From Hepsetus odoe (Eukaryota; Chordata; Actinopteri; Characiformes; Hepsetidae), in assembly GCA_017165825.1 (NCBI GenBank), contig CM029372.1:1680445-1744444 (forward strand): DNA of 64,000 nt, written 5' to 3'. The notes below the pieces were generated by a model. That model did not search any database and was not told the DNA's origin. It saw nothing but the letters and a program-made list of their open reading frames with translations. How positions within the stretch are numbered: position 1 is the stretch's first letter; each line of letters opens with the position of its first letter. The translations under genes and the position numbers were made by a program. This document shows, piece after piece, positions 47,426 through 58,053 of the stretch.

Positions 47426-48892
47426 CAGTTGAGGCCAAAATTATTAGCCCCCCCTTATGAAATTAGACAACACTCTTGATTTCTCCATGAAAAGGACAAT
47501 TATCAACAAGTGTTTGTTATTTTGGAAACAAATACACTATAAAAAACAATGTCCACTAAGTTTAATTAGGATATTTTATTGATGCATGGATTTGAAGAAA
47601 GGGCAAAAATGAGACATCCAAAATTCTTTGCCTCCTGGTCATTAATAGTCAATAGTGTACCCTTTCTGAGACACAACTGACAACAATCTCTTAGAGTAGT
47701 TCTTTACTAGGTTGGCACAGGTCTCTTGAAAGATTTTGGCCCATTCTTCCATTGCAAATTGTTCTAGCTGGTCCAAATTGCATGGTTTCCGAGCATGGAC
47801 ATTCACTTTGAGCACCCGCCACCGATTCTCAATAGGATTGAGGTCTGGGCTCTGTGCAGGCCACTCCAGGATCTTGGTTTTGGTATCCTTGAAGAACTGT
47901 TGGACTAATTTCGATGTATGCTTTGGGTCATCGTCTTGTTGGAAGACCCAGCGACGACCTAAGCCTAGACTACAAGCAGATTTCTACATATTCTCCCTCA
48001 AAATGTCAACATAATTTTATTTTTTCATGATGCCATGCACCCAAACAAGGCTCCCTGTGCCTGAGGCTGCAAAACAGCTCCACAGTATGATGCTCCCACC
48101 ACCATGTTTAACTGTGGGAACTATGTTCCTAGGGTTGAAGGACTCCCTTTTTTCGCCAAACATAAGCAACATCCATGTGCCCAAACAGTTCCAGTTTAGT
48201 CTCATTAGACCAAAGCACAGACTTCTGTTGGATTCTCCGATTGAGAACCGAGGTTCGAGGAGTCAGTGATGAGGCGAAGAGTTTTTTAAGCTATAGCGAA
48301 GTTTATTAACAGAAAAGTAACGAAGTTCTTACAAGATGTTCAAAAGACTGGTCAGTGTTCCTCTCTGTGTGGAATCCTTTCTCCCTCCAACTTGCACAGT
48401 TCAGAGTGTGCCTTTTTATCTGTCTCCAGGAGCTCCAAGGCCTCCGTTGGAGACACCTAATCTAAGACTATGACCTTGTTTGGGTGTTTTTGATGTGCAA
48501 AGAAAGCGTTACTCAGAAGAGAACATAGAAAAATAGAGATGCAGTTAATAATATATAGGTTAAAGGTGACAGGGACGTGAATACTACCTAGGGAAGGGAT
48601 TTAGGGTAACGGGGGTGAAAGGGCCATGGAGAAAATAACAGAAATAAATGAATAAAATCAACCTACAATCCATCACTTCCAAAACTTACCTTTACCTTTC
48701 AAATGTTCATGGGCTAACCTCATGTACCAAAAACTACTAAATAGCACTGGTGAATGTTTGCTTATATGAAGTTTCATCAGTGCTGCAAACATTGGGAAGA
48801 AGTTTAGAAAAATGGGAGGTCGGGGGGGTTGGTGGCAGTTAGAGCAAAATCCTGGATTTGTACTTACTTGTAATTTCCCCCATCTGATAATT
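47426..48892 (-). mobile_element. Tc1-like transposon, N-terminal two thirds, interrupted by a solo LTR
   Basis: The left terminal repeat CAGTTGAGGCCAAAATTATT follows TA. Reverse-strand coding pieces are RLAHEHLKGKGKFWK (before the LTR), then FNPRNIVPTVKHGGGSI and FAASGTGSLVWVHGIM (after it), plus a broken catalytic C-terminus between 47,980 and 47,700. The right end only partly resembles the terminal repeat. Inactive. Confidence 0.8.
48226..48675 (-). mobile_element. Solo retroviral-type LTR inserted in a Tc1 element
   Basis: Starts TGTTGGATT and ends AATCCATCA, an inverted repeat with one mismatch, and is flanked by CTTC on both sides (48,222-48,225; 48,676-48,679), a 4-bp target duplication. 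On the reverse strand a TATA-like GATAAAAAGG is followed about 110 bp later by AATAAAC, giving a U3-R-U5 layout. No internal region is present, so recombination between two LTRs probably removed it. Confidence 0.72.
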
Positions 48893-49098
48893 CTTTTTAC
48901 TTTTACATTTGCGGCATTTAGCAGAGGCATTTATTTATCGACTTCCATGTCCTAATTACAGGGATAGTCCCCCTGGAGCAACTCAGGGTTAAGGGTCTTG
49001 CTCAGGGACCCAGTGGTGTGAGTGCTAGAGGTGGGATTTGAACCTGGGACCTCTTGAGCCATAGGTCCATAGGCAAATATCCTACCACTGTGATTGGA
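48893..49098 (-). mobile_element. Second-family SINE (reverse)
   Basis: Plus-strand CATTTGCGGCATTTAGCAG, TAGTCCCCCTGGAGCAACTC and GGGATTTGAACCTGGG are the reverse complement of the copy at 61,286-61,503. Confidence 0.85.
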
Positions 49099-49511
49099 GA
49101 TGAAATGGGGTGTATTGGTTCAAAACTCTCTTCACTAGTAATATAAGAAGAACAAGAAGAGAAGAAGAAGAGCAGGTAGAAAGCTGGAGGGGTACAGAAC
49201 AATCATCTACACCAGCAAGAATCATTTTACAAAACACATCTGTGAGAATGTGTTCAGGACAGGTCTCTGCTCCCTCTTCATATTGTATTAAATATTCAGG
49301 GTATACCTGATGCTTTTCAAATATGACAAATATATTGGGGTTGTTGATATCATTTACACAGCTGTCATAGAAGACAGTGCCTTCTCCAGGTTTCAGGGGA
49401 AGGCGAAGGTAGCTTGAATTTCCATTAGTGTATTCTCCTACTAGTACTCAGCAAACAAACATGCTCGGCATCCCAGATTCATCCATGTAGCTGTGGGAGT
49501 ACCTGGCATCC

Positions 49512-51165
49512 CTGTATGATTTTGTATGAGGAAGTCAGGTGTAACAGAGAAGTATGTGAGATTAGTTCAGGATATGTATGATGACAGTGTAATAGTGGTA
49601 AGATCTGCAGTGAGAGTGATGGATGCATTTAAGGTAAATGACCAAACAAGAATCCAATTTATGAAAGTGACCGCAGTTGAAGTTCAGGTAGAACTTCATT
49701 GGGACAATCAGATCTGGAAATATTTATCTAAAAAAAGCAGATTATTTTGAGAAAAAAACAAAAACTTTCACTCAATTTCAAATTATGTCAATCCCAGGCC
49801 TCCAAAGATCTAGGCACAAAGGCACATTTCTTTTCTACTGCAGCCCATGCTGGCTCACATGTACATGCAGGTTCTATAGACATTTGATTATTTGGCTGGT
49901 GTTTTATGACACTGAAATACAGTAGATTGTGTCTAGTGGGTTGTAGGGGACAGTTTTGAATACTTCTGCCTTAAACTAAACTGTATAAGCTATTGAGTTC
50001 TATAACAGGGTTACACTGATGCAACTGTACAGTAATACAGTCATTCTAATTTCATTTATATTAAATGTAAACTACAAACTTTTTCTTATTTTTCATGATG
50101 GCTTTTGCTGATGGCTTGACAAAAAGAGATTTTATTATTTGTTAAGGAAAAAAATGAAATCGCAAATCACTAGGATGATTACGTATATATGAAACTGAAC
50201 AACCTTGCAAAATTTAGATGCAACTCATTGACAATGAAAAAGACAAGAAGGGTGAACATCTAAATTTGTGAGCAATTTGTGAAAAGGTTGGGAAGGTTGG
50301 ATTATATCAAGGATCAGAACTGAGCCCATTCTTGTTTGCAATAATGATGGGCAGGTTGAGGGATGAGGTTAGACAGGAGTCTCCGTGGACGATGATGTTT
50401 GCTGATGATATTGTGATTTGCAGTGAGAGTAGACAGCAGCTTGAGGAGAACCTGGAGATATGCTCTAGAGAGGAGAGGAATGAAAGTGAGTAGGTCAAAG
50501 ACAGAATACATGAGTGTGAATAAAAGGGAGGAAAGTGGAGTAGTTAGGATGCGGAGAGTAGAGGTGACAAAAGGTGGAGGAGTTTAAATACTTGGGATCA
50601 ACAGTTCAGAGTAACGGCAAGTGTGTAAGAGAGATGAAGAGATTGCAAGCAGGTTGGAATGGGTGGAGAAGAGTGGCTGGAATGATTTGTGAAAGACATT
50701 TGTACAGGTACCAGCAAGAGTAAAAGGGAAGGTTTACATGACAGTAGTGAGACCAGCTATGTTGTATGGGTTGGAGACCGTGGCACTGACAAAAAGACAG
50801 GAGGCGGAGCTGGAGGTGTCAGATTTTCGTTGGGTGTGACGTGGACGGACAGGATTAGAAATGAGTATATAAGAGGGACAGCTCAGGTTAGACGTCTTGG
50901 AGACAAGGTTAGAGAAGAAAGGTTGCGTTGGTTTGGACATGTCCAGAGGAGAGACGAGGATTATATTGGAAGGAGGATGTTGAAGATGGAGCTGCAAGGA
51001 AAGAGGAGAAGAGGAAGATCAAAGAGGAGGTTTATGGACGTGGTGAGAGAGGACATGCAGGTGGTCGGTTTGAAGCAGGAAGATGCAGAGGACCAGAAGA
51101 AATAGAGACAGTTGATCCACTTTGGCGACCCTAAACAGGAGCAGCCAAAAGAAAAAGAAGAAGAT
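49512..51165 (+). mobile_element. RTE-type LINE copy D
   Basis: Starts 5'-truncated at FCMRKSGVTEKYVRLVQDMY and continues after a foreign block (49,637-50,284, unidentified) with FADDIVICSES (about 50,400), KRKGRS-type linker and HVQRRDEDYIGRRML (50,940-50,985). Confidence 0.82.
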
Positions 51166-51329
51166 TGAAATATATAAATCACTATTTTGTTTCTCTTTTA
51201 GCAGGACACTTTTGTGAATGTGTGTAGAAGAGATGTGGAGAAAGAAAAAATGTGATCGGAAGTTGTGGAAGTGGAAGTTGATGCATAGAAGAAGGAACAG
51301 TAAACAATAAACACCCAGTAGTTTCTTCT

Positions 51330-52800
51330 TTCAGCTGCTCATTTTTGGGGGTCACTACAGCGGATCAACCATCTGCCTTTCTTCCTGTCCTCTGCATCTT
51401 AATCTTTCAAATTAACTGCCTGCATTTCCGCTCAAACAATATCCATAAACCTCTTCTTTGGTCTTCCTATTTTCTTATTTTGTGGTAACTCCATCCTCAT
51501 CCTAATCCTGTCCATCCTTATCACACCCAACGAAAATCTTAGCATTATAAAGTCTGACACCTACAGCTCTGGTGCTCTGGTGTCTTTTTGTCAGCTCCTT
51601 TTTTATCAGTCTCCAACCCATATAGCATAGGTGGTCTCTCTAAGGTCCTCTAAACCTTTTCGTTCACTCTTGCTGGTACTCAGCTGGTACTCTGTCACAG
51701 ATCACTCCTGCTATTCGTCTCAATACTGCTGATCATTAATCATTACCTCTTACTTCCACTACTCTTTCCCATAACTTCATGCTGTGGCTAATCAGCTTTA
51801 TCCCTCTATAGTTACTACAGCTTTACGCATCATCCTTATTCTTGAAAATCAGTACTAGTTCACTTCTCTTCTGCTCAGGCATCCTCTCACTTTCCAAGAT
51901 TGTGTTAAACAGTCTGGTATGAAACTTCACTGCCATCTCTCCTAAACACCTCCATGCTTCCACAGGTATATCATCTGAAACAACAGCCTTTCCATTCTTC
52001 ATCCTCTTTAACACTGCACTTACTTCCATCTTGCTTATTTGCTGCAATTCCTCAATTCCACCTTGCAGTCTTCCTTATTCAGCTCCCACCATTTGATCCT
52101 TGGTTCTGCCTTCACTTTCCTCCTCTTCTTGACCTCTTCGTGGTCCAATCTTCTTCAGACAAACCCTCCTGCAAAGGATATAATCCACCTGTGTGCATCT
52201 TCCTCCACTCTTGTATGTCACCCTGTGCTCCTTCTTCTTCAAATAATCATTACTATAGCCATTTCGATCCTTTTAGCAAAATCTACATCTGACCTTCAGC
52301 ATTCCTTTCCTTGAAACCATACCTACCCATCACCTCCTCACCACCTCTGTTCCCTTGACCAACATGCCCATTAAAGTCTGCACCAATCACCACTCTCTCA
52401 TCTAACTCACTACAGAATTCTTCTTTCTACTCCATCTCACAACCAACAGGGCAACACCTACACAATTTCTCCTTCCATCCACACCATGGTAAAAGAATTT
52501 AAACCCACCTCCAATACACCTTACTACAATACAATACAGCCTTACTACCCTTCCATCTCGTGTCTTGCACACACAAAATATCAAACTTTCTATCATATCA
52601 GCTAATCACCTACCTTTAGCAGTCATGCTGCCAACATTAAAATTTCCTACCCTCACTTCCACTGTCCTACACTCTCCTCTCCTCTTGCCTTCAGACATGC
52701 CATCCTCCCAATCATCTTTTCCTTTGGCCAACAGTAGCCCAATTTCCATCCACACCCTGTAGGCTAACAGTACTGGTGGCGGTTGTTTTTAACTCAAGCC
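51330..52800 (-). mobile_element. RTE-type LINE copy E (reverse strand)
   Basis: Reverse-strand motifs FYHGVDGRRNCVGV (52,500), AVLKRMKNGKAV, IPVEAWRCLGEMAVKF and RLFNTILESERMPEQ (51,830-52,040). Oriented tail-to-tail with copy D. Confidence 0.82.
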
Positions 52801-53244
52801 TCAACCAATCCAGTGTGGAAGTCTGTTTCACACAGTAGATATTCCTTAAATACTATTCCCTCAATAGGTCCTTTAGGACGAATAATTGTTTATATTTCTT
52901 TCAGTGATTACTTTAAGTGAAAGTAGTAAAGATAATTGAATAGTTAAAAAGCTGAACTGTTTTTCAACACAAAGCTGTGAAGCTTATTCTAAAACAAAAA
53001 AATGGGGAAGGATAAAAAAAACTAACAAACAAAAAAAAAACTCCAGAAAAACCCTATGGACCAACGTACCAAATGGATGCTGGTATAAAGCAAATAATAT
53101 ATACCTGTATGCCTTAGCAGGGTTCCAGAATGCTCATTATAACTCTTCATTTTCTGGCAGTGCTCTCCAGCTGTCTCCGTTTCTCACTTCTCACTTATAT
53201 TGGAGATGGAAATGCACTCTTTGACATCTGTCTGTACAAAATCT

Positions 53245-53820
53245 AAATGACACCAGGGGGGACTGATCACACTTCTATATATGTGTCTCAGGTCCTCACT
53301 AACTTTATCTCTAAAAACAAGAATGGATTTTGGAACGTATTTGGTGATGACCTATCTGCTCTAAAGCACAACCTAAAGCATTAAACATGTGAATAGCTAG
53401 TCAAAGGATACATTATCATTGTAGTTTCCATTGTGCTTTGTCTGTGGAAGATTTTTGAGTCATGACAGGTGCTTTTATTTGTTTTGACATTAACCACACT
53501 GTTCTAAATTTCCTTATAGCCATTAAAAAAATTGTCTAAAAATGGAAATGTTACACTTCAATCTAAGCCAGTATGCTCATTTTTAAAAACTTATCTTCAT
53601 GTTATTTTTATTGAAACTTACTTAAAGCATAACATTTTGTTTTAAACAAGAAAAAAAGAATGCAAGGGAAAGACAATGCATGAAAAATTACCTTTAACAT
53701 GCTATATGCAAATGTGGAGAAAAAAAATGGTAAACTAAGTGGTCAGTACCCCACATTGTATGGAAATACAAATAAGTTTTGTATTTTTTTTTGTCCTTAA
53801 CTGATCATTATTTCAAAAGA
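53245..53820. other. Former intron of the PARP pseudogene
   Basis: AT-rich and without recognisable exon or repeat. The same is true of 52,805-53,100. Confidence 0.4.
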
Positions 53821-53867
53821 GGGCTCTTTTAGTGTACATAGTTCTGATCAACAATGAAGGAAGTGTG

Positions 53868-53995
53868 TGTGTAATATACCTTAGATTGTAATAGTTAATC
53901 AGCAGTAGCTGATCTGAGCTGGTTACTAATACGAAGATCAAATGTTGAAACAAAGTGCTGTTGTAAGTTGCTCTATGTAAACGTAAATGTAATGT
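53868..53995 (+). mobile_element. L2-type LINE 3' end fragment
   Basis: Homologous to 42,050-42,178 (TTGTAATAGTTAATCAGC, GCTGGTTACTA, GTGCTGTTGTAAGTTGCTC). Confidence 0.7.
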
Positions 53996-54596
53996 GACTG
54001 CAGTAACTTTAGAGGTGCTGATGTTACCTCTTTGACTATCAGCATCCCAGAATGTGAGCAAGTTTTTGTAGGCTGGCAGCATTGACCCCATCAGTTTTGC
54101 AGGCATCCCATGGCTCTGCAGGGTGTTCAGTGGATGAGGCGCCTAAACATTGGCTACATTCAGTGCTGTCCTCACAGGCTCTTCTGATAAATTACAGACA
54201 TGGAGTCTTCTGCAGGCCTCCTGTCAGGGCAGTTCCCATATTCATCGCTCCCTTTGTTAAATGCCATACACACCTGAGAAGATTTTTTCAAAACAGCCAC
54301 TAAAGTAAGAAGCATTATTAAATTATTTTACAGAAACAAGATGTAATAGTTTTAAGTCTTACTTGAGGTAGCAGTGTGTTGTTGCTCTGCAGATATATAA
54401 CACACAGCTCACTGTGGTCCAGCTCCAGCAGGTTGGTTTGGAGCAGGACATAATGTTTTGCTCTGAATGAATGTTGAGGCAGAATCGACAACCTCGCCTG
54501 TTGAAGATCATGTTAATTTCATGTTGATTTCAAACATAACGACCATCATAGGCGTATAAAAGCCTCACCAAAGCTGCTTTCTGCATGACTGAAATG

Positions 54597-54705
54597 CCTC
54601 AATAGTGATTAGGGAGTTGGGCACAGGATCGGAAGTTTGTGGTTCAAACCCCTCATCAGTAGGCTGATGTGAAGTATCCTCATAATGACAAGAGTAGTCA
54701 CTTTT
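54597..54705 (+). mobile_element. First-family SINE fragment
   Basis: TAGTGATTAGGGAGTTGG head and GTGGTTCAAACCCC B box, then the AATGACAAGAGTAGTCACTT tail; the middle is deleted. Confidence 0.6.
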
Positions 54706-54771
54706 TTCAACTGATTAGTATTCTGACTGAGACATGCCATGTTGGTCAAAGACATGAATATTCCTATTCTA

Positions 54772-54895
54772 CATTAACATTTAGCAGACGCTCTTATCTC
54801 TGATCATAAATGCTTCGTAGTCCATATCTGTTCTTCAAACGAGGAGCATATCTTAATGGCTCTGGCTATAGGCATGGAAAGGTAAATGCAAATAT
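54772..54895 (-). repeat. Second-family SINE tail (reverse)
   Basis: ATTTAGCAGACGCTCTTATC is the reverse complement of the common tail. Confidence 0.65.
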
Positions 54896-55114
54896 AATAT
54901 TTACCTTCCTTTGTCATATGGACAATCTCCCAACGGGTGCATTTTGCACAGGTGAAGGTTGCTGCACCCTTGACTCTCTCTGATTCGACAGTCTTAACCT
55001 GTTCTTTGCAACCACCATTTACGATTCCTCACCAGTGATCAAAAACATATCTGAGTCTTTAAGTATATTTTCTGCTTCATAATTTGCTAACATTTGCAAG
55101 TTTCAAGTAATCTT

Positions 55115-55243
55115 TTTTCACTTTGTCATTATGGGGTATTTTGTGTATAATTTAGAGGTAAAAAATTAATTAAATCCATTTTGGAGCAAGGCTGTAGCAT
55201 ATCAAAAGTGGAGCACTGTGAATACTTTCCAGATGCACTGTAG
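55115..55243. mobile_element. Tc1-type element end
   Basis: GTCATTATGGGGTATTTTGT and GTGAATACTTTCCAGATGCA, then CTGTA, fit the terminal region of a widespread fish Tc1 family. The flanking 54,900-55,115 and 55,245-55,655 show nothing recognisable. Confidence 0.6.
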
Positions 55244-55654
55244 CGAACAGAAACACAATATATGTGCTTGAACAAAGGAGAGGAGATATCAGGATATTAG
55301 GATATTTTAATTAGGTTATATTATATTTGATTCACAAACCTGTTTTGCAGTGAAGAAAGAAAAATGTAATGTCTTTAATCCATGTTTTTCTCAGAACTGT
55401 TGACTCTAATGTCTGATCATAAAATTAAATAATTGTCAGGCACATGCTAACATTTTTTTACAGATTAAACGTGCTCATGCATTAGAAGATGCAACTTCAA
55501 AAGTAACTGTCAAACACATATATATGTACATTATATAAGCACATAATATATATTAAAAACAGATTCTGGCTATTCTTGGCTATTTCTTCCAGGACACTTT
55601 TCTCTCAAGTTGTGCAGAAAAAGATAACAAATTAATGTTATACTAGAACACCAG

Positions 55655-58020
55655 TGTATTTCTTCGTGCCAGTCCCAAGCCTGGATAAATGGGGAGGGTT
55701 ACGTCAGGAAGGGCATTCGGTGTAAAACTTTTGCCAAATCAATATGTGGGCAACCAAACAGACTTCCATACCGGATCTGTCGAGGCCCAGGTTAACAACG
55801 ACGGCCACCAGTGCTGTTAGCCTAGAGGGTGCTGATGGAAATTGGACTGCTGTTGGCCAAAGGAGAAAAGGAGGAAAGCATGTCCAGAGGGGTGAGGAGA
55901 GAAAAAAGGGGAGGAGAGTGGAAGTGAGAGTAGGAACTTCGAATGTTGGCAACATGACTGGTAAAGGTAGAGAATTAGCTGATATGATGGAGAGAAGGAA
56001 GGTTGATATTTTGTGTGTGCAAGAGACTAATTGGAAGGGTAGTAAAGGCCAGGTGTATTGGAGGAGGGTTGTTCTTCCATGGTGTGGATAGAAGGAGGAA
56101 TGGGGTAGGTGTTATCATGAAGGAAGAGTATGTGGAGAGTGTTTTGGAGGTTAAGAGGGTGTCCAATAGGGTAATGAGTTTGAAGCTGGAAGTTGAAGGC
56201 GTGATAATGAAAGTTGTTAGTGTTAGTGCAAGCTGGATGTGAGAAGGAGAAGGAGAAGAAAGAAGAATTCTGGAGCAAGTTAGATAAAGTGATAGAGAGT
56301 GTACCCAGGGGAGAGAGTGGTGATTGGTGCAGATTTTAATGGACATTTTGGTGAAGGGAACAGAGGTGATGGGTAGGTATGGTGTTGTTTCAAAAGGATG
56401 GAAATGGCTGTAGTTAATACTTATTTTAAGAAGAAGGAGGAGCACAGGGTGACATTTAAGAGTGGAGGAAGATGCACACAGGTGGATTACATCCTTTGCA
56501 GAAGGGGCAGTCTGAAGGAGATTGGAGACTGCAAAGTAGTGAAAGGGGAGAGTGTAGCTAAATGGCATAGGGTGGTGGTCTGAAGGATGACCTTCTGAGG
56601 TCAAGAAGAGGAGGAAAGTGAGGGCATAGTCAGAAGCTGAAGGAGAACTGCAAGGTGGAATTCAGGCAGGAATTAACATGGGTACTGGGAGGTGTTGAAG
56701 AGCTACCAGATTGCTGGGAAGCTACTGCAGAAGTGGTAAGGCAGACAGCTAGAAAGGTACTTGGTATGATATCTGGAAGAAAAATGGAGGATAAGGAAAC
56801 CTGGTGGTGGAACTGAGAAGTCCAGAGTGTATACAGAAGAGTCAGACAAAGAAGAAGTGGGATAGTCAGAGAGATGAAGAAAGGTGTTTTGGGGAGATGG
56901 CAATTAAGTTTCTGACCAGACTGTTTAACACAATCTTGGAAAGTGAGAGGATGCCTGAGGAGTGGAGACAAAGTGTACTGTTATCGATTTTCAAGAATAA
57001 GGGTGATGCACAGAGCTGTATTAACTATAGAGGGATAAAGTTGATCAGCCACAGCATGGGGAAGAGTAGTGGCAGCTAGGTTAAGAAAAGAGGTGAGGAG
57101 AAGTGAACAACTATATGGCTTCATGCCGAGAAAGAGCACCCCAGATGCAATGTTTTGCTCTGAGGGTGTTGATGGAGAAGAACAGAGAAAGTCATCAGGA
57201 GTTGCATTGTGCCTTTGTAGACTTGGAGGAAGCAAATGACAGTGTGCCTAGAGATGAGTTGTGGTTTTGTATGAGGTAGTCAGGTGTTACAGAGAAGTAT
57301 GTGAGAGTAGTTCAGGATATGTATGAGGGCATTGTGACAGTGCGGAGATCTGCAGTGGGAGTGATGGATGCATTTAAGGTAGAGATTGGATTACATCAAG
57401 GATCAGCACTGAGCCCATTTTTGTTTACAATAGTAATGGACAGGCTGACGGACAAGGTTAAGCAGGAGTCTCCCTGAACAATGATGTTTGCTGATATTGT
57501 GATTTGCAGTGACAGTAGACAGCAGCTTGAGGAGAACCTGAAGAGATGGAGATAAGCTCTAGAGAGGAGAGGTATGAAAGTGAGTAGGTCAAAGACAGAA
57601 TACATAAGTGTGAATAAAAGGGAGGAAAGTGGAGTAGTTAGACTGTAGGAAGAAGTGGATGAGTTTAAATACTTGGGATCAACAGTTCAGAGTAATGGCA
57701 CGTGTGTAAGAGAGGTGAAGAAGAGATTGCAGGCAGGTTGGAATAGGTGGAGAAGAGTGGCTGGAAGGATTTGTGACAGACATTTATACAGGTACCAGCA
57801 AGAGTAAAAGGGAAGGTTTACATGACAGTAGTGAGACCAGCTATGTTGTATGGGTTGGAGATGGTGGCACTGACAAAAAGACAAGAGATGGAGCTGGAGT
57901 TGTCATAGTTAAAGATGCTTTAGCTGAATTTCATTGGGTGTGAATTAGAAATTAGTATATTAGAGGGAAAGCTCAGGTTAGACGTTTTGGAGACAAAGTT
58001 AGAGGAGCAATGCTGCGTTG
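55655..58020 (+). mobile_element. RTE-type LINE copy F, longest copy in 5' direction
   Basis: Contains the leader and endonuclease start (GTSNVGNMTGKGRELADMM at about 55,940; DILCVQETNWKGSKG), FFHGVDRRRNGVGVIMKEEY, VDYILCRRGSLKEIGDCKVV (56,480) and the RT (RLFNTILESERMPEEW; FKNKGDAQSC; AALSPFLF-like). It is cut near 58,020, just before the PARP gene stop codon. An internal deletion lies at about 56,883, and many frameshifts are present. Confidence 0.85.
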
Positions 58021-58053
58021 GCAAAATCAGATATGGATTGTATTATTATTAAA

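Larger units (their letters stand above)
49092..54530 (-). pseudogene. Decayed PARP12/ZC3HAV1-like gene (second paralogue)
   Basis: Four exon remnants on the reverse strand. About 54,530-54,363: zinc-finger end and LLELDHSELCVIYLQSNN, with a GTAAG donor. 54,273-54,028: CCCH region (CMAFNKGSDEYGNCPD, then in another frame RRACEDSTECSQC and PAKLMGSMLPAYKN). 53,242-53,105: WWE start (FCTDRCQRVHFHLQYK, NGDSW, AFWNPAKAY) with three in-frame stops. 49,512-49,092: catalytic domain (ARYSHSYMDESG, YDSCVNDINNPNIFVIFEKH, QVYPEYLI) with a TGA at a probable former Arg codon. Exon borders fit splice consensus but frames are shifted, and the remaining exons are missing. RTE copies D and E occupy the middle; D begins exactly where the catalytic exon is cut. 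The order matches a complete PARP12-like gene, parallel to the intact one on its right. Confidence 0.8.

Noticed and set aside
49500..58020. RTE frames as a host craniofacial development gene
   Set aside because: At least six scattered, truncated copies with endonuclease/RT motifs show that the name found in automatic annotations refers to a retrotransposon.
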